Source of the DNA: an uncultured Propionibacteriaceae bacterium
Lineage (GTDB): Bacteria; Actinomycetota; Actinomycetes; Propionibacteriales; Propionibacteriaceae
Direction: 5' to 3'
Length of the DNA stretch: 8,081 bases
Assembly: GCA_936941515.1 (NCBI GenBank)
Contig: CAKZJI010000176.1
Location: forward strand, 1-8,081
The translations under genes and the position numbers were made by a program. Each line of letters starts with the position of its first letter. Positions within the stretch are counted from its first letter, which is position 1. This document shows positions 1 to 6,246 of this stretch, one piece after another. The notes under the pieces were generated by a model that saw only the letters and a list, made by a program, of their open reading frames with translations, had not been told where the DNA came from and searched no databases.

Positions 1-155
1 CCCTTCCAACGTCCCCACCCCTGCCTTCGCCAGCCATCCTGTGCACGAAACGCCGTGCTGCGTCTTGGTGCCGTCGCTGTAGTGTGTGTCCTGTGCCGCA
101 GACGGCGATTCGCGCCACACCACAGCATCCTGGCCCAAGTACTCCCGGGCCCGGG

Positions 156-188
156 CTTGGGGCCTCACCGTCCTCTCAAGGCCCCAAG
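156..188 (+). terminator. Terminator-like hairpin of an upstream unit
   Basis: A perfect 10-bp inverted repeat (CTTGGGGCCT at 156-165, AGGCCCCAAG at 179-188) encloses a 13-nt loop. No T-run follows, as is common for actinobacterial terminators. It probably ends a transcript that enters from left of the window. A competing partner for the left arm, CCCAAG at 134-139, lies just upstream next to a CCCGGGCCCGGG palindrome (144-155). I see no convincing coding sequence in 1-429. A reading frame stays open from base 1 to 297, but it runs through this hairpin and has a composition unlike the genes here. Confidence 0.5.
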
Positions 189-255
189 TGCAAGTCTCTG
201 CGCACATACAAGAGACATCCACGAGACTTATTCACAAGCTGCTAGCAACCGGACT

Positions 256-284
256 CTGACAAGGGATTTCGCCGTTTCTGATAC
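256..284 (+). promoter_or_regulatory. Possible housekeeping-type promoter upstream of the first adhesin gene
   Basis: CTGACA (256-261) and TGATAC (279-284) are separated by 17 bases, close to the TTGACA/TATAAT spacing of primary sigma factor promoters. The pair lies about 145 bases upstream of the start codon at 430. It rests only on hexamer resemblance, and the shared element at 345-359 lies between it and the gene. Confidence 0.25.
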
Positions 285-344
285 CCCCCATGAATAACCC
301 TCTAGAATTCAAGGTGTTTTCATAAAGGTGTTGTCAAATGTTGT

Positions 345-359
345 CTAACCTTTGGTCAG
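345..359 (+). promoter_or_regulatory. Shared upstream element, first adhesin gene
   Basis: CTAACCTTTGGTCAG matches the consensus YTAACYNNNGGTCAG found upstream of the other paralogs in this window (3167-3205, 5473-5512, 6127-6141). It lies about 70 bases before the start codon. Its position and repetition suggest a promoter or regulator-binding site that co-regulates the cassettes. The binding protein or sigma factor is unknown. Confidence 0.45.
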
Positions 360-429
360 CTCCGCCTGGTATGGACTCTTTCGCTTCCTGTCGTCTATCC
401 TGATCCAGGAAATCGGAACTGGGGGTTTT

Positions 430-2802
430 ATGTCTATCGTGCGTCCGGCGTCTCGGGATCTTGTTACCGTGTTCCTCGCCCTGGCGGTTGCCTTCTCTGG
501 CTGGCTGTTCGCCGGAGATGATGTGGCCAGAGCCGAGGAGAACAAGCTCATCACCTTCGATCCGGTCACGCTCACTCATGTGCTGGAGGACGGCACTCCG
601 GTGCCCGCGCCCGGCAGGCAGCTGCTCACCAGCGACTATTTCTATCTGGATGTCGCCTTTGACGCCAGCGCCGCTGATCCGCAGCCTGGCCAGAGTTTCA
701 CGATCCAGATTCCGGAGACCTTCACCAACCGTGATGCGGGCAACTCGCAGCGCACTGTCATCAAGCCTTTGACTGTGAGCGGTGTGCAGGTGGGAGACTG
801 CAAGATCGAGGTGCACAAGATCACCTGCACCTTCAACGAGCAGGCGCGCGGCAGAAAGGATCTGACGGGGAGCCTCAGGGCTCAGCTTGTTGCTCAGAAG
901 GCCACTGCCGCCACCAGCAGCACGGTGGTCATCAACGGGAAGGACTACGTCGTCGCCCACCCGTGGGGCGAGGACATAGTTCCTCCCGCGATCAGGCCCT
1001 TCGTTCCAAGCAATCAGACGACCAAGGGCTCCACCGGCGTTGGCGTCAACTCCAAGAACATCAACTGGCGAATCAACTTCGGTGGGGCCTGGCTGAAGCG
1101 GCACTACCCGAATGGCGGCCCCATCACCATCAAAGACGAGATTCAGGCTGGAATGGAGATCCCGACCGTCAAGTCGATCCAGCTGGCTGAGACCTATGGT
1201 GATCCTGCCACCGGAAAGCCGACTGACCGCATCGTCGCGAAAGGCGATGGCACCGGTGAGATCGACGGCTTCAAGGTCGTTCCCTCCTTCAACGGCAAAG
1301 AGGTCACCTTCGTGCTGACAGGGCCGTTCTCCTTTGAGAAGAACTACCGGGTCGAACTCGCCACCCCATTCACGGGGGACACAACGATCGTCCCCGGGCA
1401 TGAATACCACAACTCCGCCACCTATGTGGAGGCCCCTGGCCAGACCGCCAATGGCGTGCGCAGCTACTTCGAGTCCTTCAAGACCATCGTCAATTACCGT
1501 GCCGGATACGGCGGCTTCGAGGTGACCAAGACCACGGCAGGCGAGGTGATGCCTCCGCGGAACCAGAAGTTTGACGTCACCGTCGCCTACACCCTGCCTA
1601 ACGGCAAAACCGCAGCAGACTTCCCCGGCTGGGATGCTCCCACAGAGAATCCGACGAAGCTGACCGTGACCTCCGGCTCGACGACGCCATTCATCCCGAC
1701 CTTCCCAGTCGGCACCGTCGTCACCCTGACCGAGGACGTCTCAACCGCAAACCCCGTCATCCCGGAGATCGTCTGGGATCAGCCCGCCTTCTCCTCCAAG
1801 GACTCACGGGTGACGATCAGCGCGGACAAGCGGCAGGCCAGCTTCACGATCGTCAACCAGGCTGCGTTCCCGGTCGCGCTGCGCAACACGGCGGTCACCG
1901 GCGGCAGCTTCACCATCAGTAAAGTGAACGAGGGGGATGATGCCAGCGCATTCCAGGACACCAAGTTCGACTTCATCTACAAATGCACGGACGGGAGCGA
2001 GGGAAGCCTCAAAGTCTCCGAGGCGGAGGGTCCGGTTCCCGCAGGAGCGTCCTTCCGAGACGGGGTGAACTGCACCGTCCAGGAGGACCCCGCCCAGCAT
2101 GTGGGGCATCATCTTGAGGCTCCCGCGCCCCAGCAGGTGACCATCACCGCCGGTGCAACGGCGAACCTGGAATTCGTCAACAAGTTCACACGCAAGGCAG
2201 GAACCCTGGCTGTTGCTAAGGAGGTTGTTGCGAATGGGTCTGTTGGGGATGATGTTTTTGGGGTTGCGTATTCGTGTGATGCGGATGGGTGGTCTGTTGG
2301 TGGTGATGTGGTTCCTCGTGAGGGGAAGGTGCGGGTTGCTGCGGCTTCTTCGGTGGAGGTGGGGCGGTTTGCTCCGGGGACTGTGTGTAGGGTGACTGGT
2401 GAGGATCCTGCTGAGCGGGAGGGGTTTGAGCTTGGTGTGGATTTTGGTGGTCAGGTTGTGATTGAGGATGCTGGTGTGCAGACGGTCACGGTGAGGAATA
2501 CCTACACCAAGGTGAAGGATGCCACGCCTACGCCTACGCCTACGCCGACTCCTACGCCAACGGCGACTCCTACGCCAACGGCCACGCCGACACCTACGGC
2601 GACTCCTACGCCAACGGCCACGCCTACGGCCACGCCGACACCTACGCCTACGGCCACGCCGACGCCAACATTGACGCCAACACCAACGGTGAAACCGACA
2701 GTGACGCCGAGGCCCACAGGGGACGTGACGATGTCGCCTGCTCCTGGACGGAGGACCCCTAGTGGTCCCATCAGGCCAGGGCTCCCGAAGACGGGGCACT
2801 GA
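430..2802 (+). CDS. Secreted adhesin-like protein with three CnaB/DUF5979-like repeats, PT-rich stalk and terminal LPKTG
   Basis: A predicted 790-aa exported surface protein. Residues 1-35 form a signal peptide (hydrophobic core about 11-28, likely cleavage after ARA35). Residues about 36-185 are a beta-rich domain with a Cys pair (C124, C133), and residues about 200-358 resemble the collagen-binding/MSCRAMM Ig-like fold (INWRI, ITIKD, YHNSATY). Three repeats follow at about 359-487, 490-587 and 589-693. Each has a first-strand Lys (K367, K498, K597), a mid-domain Glu (E435, E552, E658) and a last-strand Asn (N486, N584, N690), as in CnaB isopeptide domains; repeats 2 and 3 each hold two Cys. 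A TPTPTA-rich stalk (about 698-765) leads to LPKTGH at the very end, with no membrane anchor. The ATG at 430 was chosen over an upstream TTG at 352 because it places the signal peptide at the N-terminus; only a weak GGGGG precedes it, 4 bases away. Repeat 3 has strikingly different codon use. Ligand binding is inferred from fold only. Confidence 0.88.
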   Translation: MSIVRPASRDLVTVFLALAVAFSGWLFAGDDVARAEENKLITFDPVTLTHVLEDGTPVPAPGRQLLTSDYFYLDVAFDASAADPQPGQSFTIQIPETFTNRDAGNSQRTVIKPLTVSGVQVGDCKIEVHKITCTFNEQARGRKDLTGSLRAQLVAQKATAATSSTVVINGKDYVVAHPWGEDIVPPAIRPFVPSNQTTKGSTGVGVNSKNINWRINFGGAWLKRHYPNGGPITIKDEIQAGMEIPTVKSIQLAETYGDPATGKPTDRIVAKGDGTGEIDGFKVVPSFNGKEVTFVLTGPFSFEKNYRVELATPFTGDTTIVPGHEYHNSATYVEAPGQTANGVRSYFESFKTIVNYRAGYGGFEVTKTTAGEVMPPRNQKFDVTVAYTLPNGKTAADFPGWDAPTENPTKLTVTSGSTTPFIPTFPVGTVVTLTEDVSTANPVIPEIVWDQPAFSSKDSRVTISADKRQASFTIVNQAAFPVALRNTAVTGGSFTISKVNEGDDASAFQDTKFDFIYKCTDGSEGSLKVSEAEGPVPAGASFRDGVNCTVQEDPAQHVGHHLEAPAPQQVTITAGATANLEFVNKFTRKAGTLAVAKEVVANGSVGDDVFGVAYSCDADGWSVGGDVVPREGKVRVAAASSVEVGRFAPGTVCRVTGEDPAEREGFELGVDFGGQVVIEDAGVQTVTVRNTYTKVKDATPTPTPTPTPTPTATPTPTATPTPTATPTPTATPTATPTPTPTATPTPTLTPTPTVKPTVTPRPTGDVTMSPAPGRRTPSGPIRPGLPKTGH
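2211..2490 (+). other. G/T-rich codon-usage island coinciding with repeat domain 3
   Basis: Inside the 430-2802 gene, codons switch abruptly to T- and G-ending forms (GTT, GCT, GAT, GGT, TTT). A hand count over 2221-2460 gives about 47% G, 32% T, 11% C and 10% A, whereas the flanking coding sequence is rich in C-ending codons. The island covers almost exactly the third repeat (residues about 594-687). This suggests the domain was acquired by recombination from a gene with different codon habits, or is under unusual selection on its DNA or RNA. Confidence 0.75.
2521..2700 (+). repeat. Low-complexity Thr-Pro stalk repeat
   Basis: C-rich hexanucleotide-based repeats encode TPTPTA-type sequence. 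There is higher-order periodicity: an 18-nt unit at 2547 recurs at 2565, and a 27-nt segment at 2562-2588 recurs identically at 2598-2624 (36-nt offset). Such tracts usually form extended, possibly glycosylated wall-spanning stalks. They readily change length by slippage or recombination, always in frame because the units are multiples of three. Confidence 0.85.
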
Positions 2803-2978
2803 CGTCGCATGTCGCAATGTCGTCGGATGTTCTTCGGTTCCGGACGCGGCGCCTCGCCTCGACCGCCTCGCTCACGGCGCATCCACTGCCGTTTCGTCCG
2901 GTTGCCTCGGCATAGCATCCGCTCCGGAACCACCTCCCGCTGACGAACTTCCAACACGCGACACTCAGCACACTGATC

Positions 2979-3022
2979 CAAGGCCTTTGGGGCGAATCCA
3001 CGGACTCGCCCCAAAGGCCTTG
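2979..3022 (+). terminator. Strong terminator hairpin after the first adhesin gene
   Basis: Two perfect 17-base complementary arms (2979-2995 and 3006-3022) surround a 10-base loop. The stem contains AAGGCCTTTGGGGCGA and its complement. There is no clear T-tract on either side. It lies 176 bases past the stop codon at 2802. The stretch between, 2803-2978, contains only a spaced 9-bp inverted repeat (GGTTCCGGA at 2836-2844, TCCGGAACC at 2923-2931) and no credible gene. Confidence 0.8.
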
Positions 3023-3039
3023 TGTGCATTCCTCATGAT

Positions 3040-3062
3040 TGAGATTCTCCTGTGAGATTCTC
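3040..3062. repeat. Short direct repeat TGAGATTCTC
   Basis: TGAGATTCTC occurs at 3040-3049 and again at 3053-3062, 13 bases apart, between the first terminator and the promoter region of the second cassette. Each copy contains a near-palindromic GAGATTCTC. A related sequence, AGAATCTCTTAGATTTTCT, lies after the second cassette's terminator at 5372-5390. The function is unknown; it could be an operator or chance. Confidence 0.4.
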
Positions 3063-3166
3063 AAGTTACGGCCCGCCGCGTCGTTTTCTCCCGAGCCTCT
3101 GGGGCGTGCCGTGCGCTTGACGATGGCTGTTGATCAGCTAGTGCCCTCCCTCATCCCCAACTCGAA

Positions 3167-3205
3167 TTAACTAACGGTCAACAACGAGTGCTAACCTTCC
3201 GGCAG
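3167..3205 (+). promoter_or_regulatory. Shared upstream element, two copies, second adhesin gene
   Basis: TTAACTAACGGTCAA (3167-3181) and CTAACCTTCCGGCAG (3191-3205) both fit the consensus YTAACYNNNGGTCAG, 24 bases apart (about two helical turns plus). The second copy shares the exact octamer CTAACCTT with the copy before the first gene (345-352). The first copy is matched as an exact 14-base reverse complement at 5474-5487. Together they lie 78-116 bases upstream of the start codon at 3283. This is a candidate promoter or operator. Confidence 0.5.
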
Positions 3206-3206
3206 T

Positions 3207-3228
3207 TTGTCGGCCGAACGGCCAACAA
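3207..3228 (+). other. Hairpin in the leader of the second adhesin gene
   Basis: TTGTCGGCC (3207-3215) can pair with GGCCAACAA (3220-3228), with one mismatch and a 4-base loop. It follows the shared regulatory element directly and precedes the start codon by 54 bases. Comparable GGCC-rich hairpins occur at 5548-5566 and 6198-6226. It may affect mRNA stability or initiation. Confidence 0.35.
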
Positions 3229-3282
3229 TGCTGGTCCGAGGGGCGCTGGCGGCCTCGGTGATGTTGTTAGGAAGAGTTGTCC

Positions 3283-5300
3283 ATGACCCGTAAGCCATCA
3301 CTGCTGCGACGTGTTGCGGCAGGTTTCGCCACGATGGTGCTGACCGCCTCGGCGTTGTTCGTCGCGTCACAGCCGTTGTCCCATGCTGAAGAGAACAAGG
3401 CCATCAAGTTCACGTCTGCCAAGCTCACCCACGTGAACGAGAACGGCGAGGAGATCCCTGCGCCAGGGCGTCAGCTGACCACCGGCGACTACTTCTACCT
3501 CGATGTGGCATACGACGCCACCGATGCGAGTCCCAAGGCGGGTGACTCCTTCACCATCGGGCTGCCGGATGCCTTCGACAACCGCGACCACGGGAACTCC
3601 CAGCGCGTCGTGGCCAAGCCGCTGGAATACCGTTCCCCTGACGGCACGACTGCGACCGCTGGCGAATGCAAGATCGAACAGCGGCTCATCACCTGCTCCT
3701 TCAACGATGCCATCGCCGGGAAGGCTGATGTTGCCGGCACCATCCGGACCCAGCTCGTTGCCAGGAATGCCACCGACAAGACCAGCAGCAGCTTCCTGCT
3801 GAACGGTGATCCCGTGGATTTAGCCCACCCCTGGGGCGAAGACATCGTCGCCGCCGAGGTGAAGGCCTTCAAGCCGGACACTCGCGTGGCGAAGGGCTCC
3901 AAGGGTGTTGGTCTCGCCAGCACTGAGGTGAACTGGCGCATCGGTATGGGAGGTGCCTGGCTGAAGCGGCACTACCCGAATGGCGGGCCCATCACCATCA
4001 CCGACGCCATCCAGGCCGGCATGGACCTGCCCGCGCAGGCCAGCGTCAAACTGGTGGAGGTGGGGCCGAATGCCACCACCGGCAAGGCTGAGGACCGCGT
4101 CGTCGCCACCGGCGACGGCACCACCCAGGAGGGCGGCTTCGGTGTCGCGGCCTCAGTGGAGGGGGGACCGTCACCTTCAAGCTGACTGGGCCCTTCTCCT
4201 TCGACAGGGACTACCGGGTTGACTACGACACCAAATTCTCCGGAGGCTCTACCATCGTCCCCGGTCACGAATACCACAACCAGGCCCATTTCGTGGAGGC
4301 CGACCTAGATACCGACGACGCGGTGCGCGTCTACTTTGAGTCCTTCAAGGCGACGGTGACCTACCGGCAGGGCTTCGGAGGATTCGAGGTCACCAAGAGC
4401 ACCACGGGCTCCGCCCTGCCGTCCGCTGGGCAGAAGTTCACCGTGCAGGTCCGCTATGAGCTTCCCGCAGGCAAGACTGCTGCCGACTACCCGGGCTGGG
4501 ATGCGCCGGCGAACCCCGCGCAGCTTGAGGTGACCGTCGGGCACATCACCTCCTTCCCGGGATCGTTCCCCACCGGGACCACCGTGACCCTGTCCGAGGA
4601 TGTGAGCTCGGCCAACCCGGCCACGCCGTTCGTTCGCTGGGGCGCCCCTGTGTTCTCATCGAAGGACAGCCGGGTTGCCATCGGCAAAGACCAGCTGACC
4701 GCCACCTTCAAGGTGGCGGACCGCGCCTCCCTGCCGGTGATGCTCACCAACTCCGCCACCGGCGTTGGCACCCTCTCTATCGCCACGAAGGTGACGGGTG
4801 ATGACGCAGACGCGCTGGCAGCCCAGGAGTTCGCGTTTGACTACACCTGTTCCGACGGGACTGCCGGAACTGTGACGACCTCCAGTGCGCAGGGGGCCAA
4901 GACCGTTGACGGGAAACTCGTTGACGGCGTCACCTGCGCCATCACCGAGCAGACCCCCGGCGAGCGTGAGGGGTACACCCTGAACGCCCCGGAATCGCAG
5001 ACGGTGACCATCGCCGGTGGGCGGGACGTCAGCGTCGTCTTCGAGAACAACTACAAGAAGAAGCCGGAGCCGACCCAGTCTGCCAAGCTGGAGCCGACGC
5101 AGTCCGCTGACCCCACGTCGGCTCCCCGTGCGACTGTCAGCCCGTCGGCTCCCAACGCAGACGCCCAGCCGGCAGCGTCGCAGACTCAGACCGCTGCCCC
5201 TGCTGGTGAGTTGACGGCAAAGCCATCTATCGCGCCACGGCGAACTGCCCCGCCAGCCCCGGTGGCCGTCAAGCCTCGCCTGCCGAGGACCGGCTCCTGA
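3283..5300 (+). pseudogene. Frameshifted adhesin paralog (two repeats, terminal LPRTG); possibly phase-variable
   Basis: A paralog of the 430-2802 protein split by a -1 frameshift. Translation from ATG 3283 (AGGAAGAG 6 bases upstream) runs 300 aa and stops at 4183-4185 after five out-of-frame residues. The homologous sequence then continues in another frame to the stop at 5300. Adding one G to the G6 run at 4161-4166 would restore a 672-aa protein, in which VEGG-TVTFKLTGPFSF lines up with the intact paralog's [15 protein letters not shown]. In repaired numbering: signal peptide 1-35 (SHA/EEN cleavage), Cys-paired domain (C129, C138), Ig-like domain about 205-362 (VNWRI, ITITD, YHNQA), repeats about 364-490 and 494-591 (K372; K503 and N589 or N590), a Pro/Ser/Ala/Thr linker, and LPRTGS at the end. 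There is no membrane anchor. As read, the product would be a secreted truncated head without stalk or LPXTG. A sequencing error, phase variation, ribosomal slippage or true decay are all possible. Confidence 0.85.
4161..4166 (+). repeat. G6 homopolymer at the frameshift site
   Basis: Six consecutive Gs (codons GAG GGG GGA) sit exactly where homology to the intact paralog changes frame; seven Gs would restore the full-length gene. The heptamer G GGG GGA also has the X XXY YYZ form of a -1 slippery site. I see no obvious downstream stimulatory stem. Homopolymer length change is a common on/off switch in bacterial surface-protein genes, and also a common sequencing error. Confidence 0.7.
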
Positions 5301-5320
5301 GAATGAGCGCCTCCTGATCT

Positions 5321-5352
5321 GCTCTGGGCCCGGGAATTCCCGGGCCCAGAGC
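5321..5352 (+). terminator. Perfect 32-bp palindromic terminator after the second adhesin gene
   Basis: A perfect palindrome runs from GCTCTGGGCCCGGG to its complement around a central AATT, giving a 14-bp stem with a 4-base loop. TCTTTCC follows. It begins 20 bases past the stop codon at 5300, leaving no room for further coding sequence such as a sorting-signal membrane segment. Being symmetrical, it could act on transcripts from both directions. Confidence 0.85.
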
Positions 5353-5472
5353 TCTTTCCGGAAGTGAACATAGAATCTCTTAGATTTTCTCAGGAAATCC
5401 GTGTGGCGTAGCCCGTCGTCTGCCGGACCGAGGTGGTGCATGCGGTGGCATCCTGAAAAATGATCAAACTTT

Positions 5473-5512
5473 CTGACCGTTAGTTAAGGTCTCATTCCTA
5501 ACTTATGGTACT
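5473..5512. promoter_or_regulatory. Shared element pair (inverted and direct copies) heading the gene-poor interval
   Basis: CTGACCGTTAGTTAA (5473-5487) is the reverse complement of the shared element; its 14 bases 5474-5487 are an exact complement of 3167-3180. CTAACTTATGGTACT (5498-5512) is a direct copy that fits the consensus through its GGT. The start-to-start spacing of 25 bases resembles the 24-base spacing before the second gene. No convincing intact gene follows, which suggests that a cassette once began here. Confidence 0.45.
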
Positions 5513-6044
5513 GTTCACTTCAGTTCACCTGAATGCCTGGGTGAATGGCTGGCCGCAAAGGCCAGCAAACTGTTGGCCGGGGGGCGACAAACCCAGTCCG
5601 GTCTTGTCGCAGGGAAGGTTTGCCAATGGTATGGAACCGCATGCATGAGCCGATGTCCTCGGCTGCTGTGCGGTCGTGCCATGTCGGTGGGGCTTTCCTG
5701 CGCATCGGGGGCAACTCCCCTTGGGGCACCGTGGTTGGTTGTGGTGCAGCGTCAGGTCATTGTGGGCATGAATGTGGCCTGACTAGGGGAGTTGCCATCC
5801 GAAGCAGGGGCGTCCGTCCCGTTGCCCAGCCTCTGGGCGACGCTGGTCGCCCGCCTGTCCGTCCAGTCGTGAGGCCTGAGTTCATCTGCCCCACCGCCGA
5901 GCTCCATACCCCCGGAACTTGGCACCGAACTCGGTCTCCGTCACAGGAATCTCGGCCGATGCGCACTGCCTCCGCGCAGCCGATGGGCCTGCTCTGTCCG
6001 CCTTGACCTAGAGCGCCGATCGCCGGGTTCGAGATTTCGGTGAC
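5513..6044 (+). other. Gene-poor interval, possible remnant of a deleted adhesin cassette
   Basis: Upstream lie the shared elements, and a strong terminator follows, as for the intact cassettes. A 153-codon frame (5545-6006) is open, but its product is rich in R, G, C, H and P and resembles nothing in the neighbours. In another frame, ATG 5645 begins MSRCPRLLCGRAMSVG, which resembles the start MTRKPSLLRR of the second paralog. Near 5869 the peptide VVRPEFICPT recalls the tail VRPGLPKTG, sharing the 10-mer GTGAGGCCTG with 7762-7771. These are weak resemblances. A decayed paralog, an unrecognised small protein or a non-coding transcript all remain possible. From 5353 to 5472 I see only an imperfect AGAATCT-type repeat. 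Confidence 0.3.
5548..5566 (+). other. Hairpin in the leader of the gene-poor interval
   Basis: GCTGGCC (5548-5554) and GGCCAGC (5560-5566) form a perfect 7-bp stem with a GCAAA loop. It lies 36 bases after the shared elements at 5473-5512. Its position relative to those elements resembles that of the hairpin in the leader of the second adhesin gene. Confidence 0.4.
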
Positions 6045-6078
6045 CACTGGGCCCGAGGGTTTTCCCTCGGGCCCAGTG
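6045..6078 (+). terminator. Terminator hairpin closing the gene-poor interval
   Basis: Perfect 15-base complementary arms (6045-6059 and 6064-6078, core ACTGGGCCCGAGGG) enclose a TTTT loop. A pyrimidine run, TTCTTTCT, follows on the plus strand, making this the most classical intrinsic terminator in the window. Because the second adhesin gene already has its own terminator at 5321-5352, this one implies a separate transcript within 5513-6044, or a former one. Confidence 0.8.
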
Positions 6079-6126
6079 TTCTTTCTGGCCGAAAGGCTGA
6101 CGAGATGTGAAAGTCCTACTCCGTAG

Positions 6127-6141
6127 TTAACCAATGGTCAG
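6127..6141 (+). promoter_or_regulatory. Shared upstream element, third adhesin gene
   Basis: TTAACCAATGGTCAG fits YTAACYNNNGGTCAG fully and differs from the 3167-3180 copy by only two transitions over 14 bases. It lies 105 bases upstream of the start codon at 6247 and 48 bases after the preceding terminator, which is where a promoter is needed. Confidence 0.5.
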
Positions 6142-6197
6142 AATCAAGTGGCCTGAAGTTAAGGGATGGGGCTATCTTCACGGTGCGATGTATGTGC

Positions 6198-6226
6198 GGC
6201 CGGGAGCTGAGGATCAGCCTCCGGCC
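6198..6226 (+). other. Leader hairpin before the third adhesin gene
   Basis: GGCCGGGAGCTGA (6198-6210) pairs with TCAGCCTCCGGCC (6214-6226) around a GGA loop: 13 positions with one G-U wobble and one mismatch. It ends 20 bases before the ATG, just upstream of the GGGGAGGGG ribosome-binding stretch. It could modulate translation or protect the 5' end of the mRNA. Confidence 0.4.
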
Positions 6227-6246
6227 AGAGACCCGGGGAGGGGCTG

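Noticed and set aside
1..297. Reading frame open from the window start through 297
   Set aside because: It crosses a terminator-like hairpin, has only a GTG start at 55 without a ribosome-binding site, and its product has no recognisable domain and a composition unlike the real genes.
352..429. N-terminal extension of the first adhesin from a TTG at 352
   Set aside because: It would bury the signal peptide 26 residues inside the protein and begins within the shared regulatory element. The ATG at 430 gives a normal signal peptide.
334..1410. Minus-strand frame of about 358 codons opposite the first adhesin
   Set aside because: It is complementary to a well-supported secreted protein. Its length reflects the high GC third positions of the plus-strand gene, and no domain is recognisable.
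2521..2700. CRISPR-like or tandem non-coding repeat array
   Set aside because: There are no spacers. The units are short, in frame and encode a continuous Thr-Pro stalk.
1804..2817. Long minus-strand frame opposite the 3' part of the first adhesin
   Set aside because: It is an antisense shadow of the G/T-rich island and PT repeat, and the product is low-complexity Arg/His-rich sequence.
2502..3029. Minus-strand frame encoding a Gly-Val repeat protein
   Set aside because: The VGVGVAVG repeat is simply the antisense of the Thr-Pro stalk, and the frame runs through the terminator hairpin.
4293..5300. Independent gene starting at GTG 4293
   Set aside because: It has no signal peptide, and its homology to the first adhesin continues upstream of 4293 to about 4164, so it is the downstream half of the frameshifted gene.
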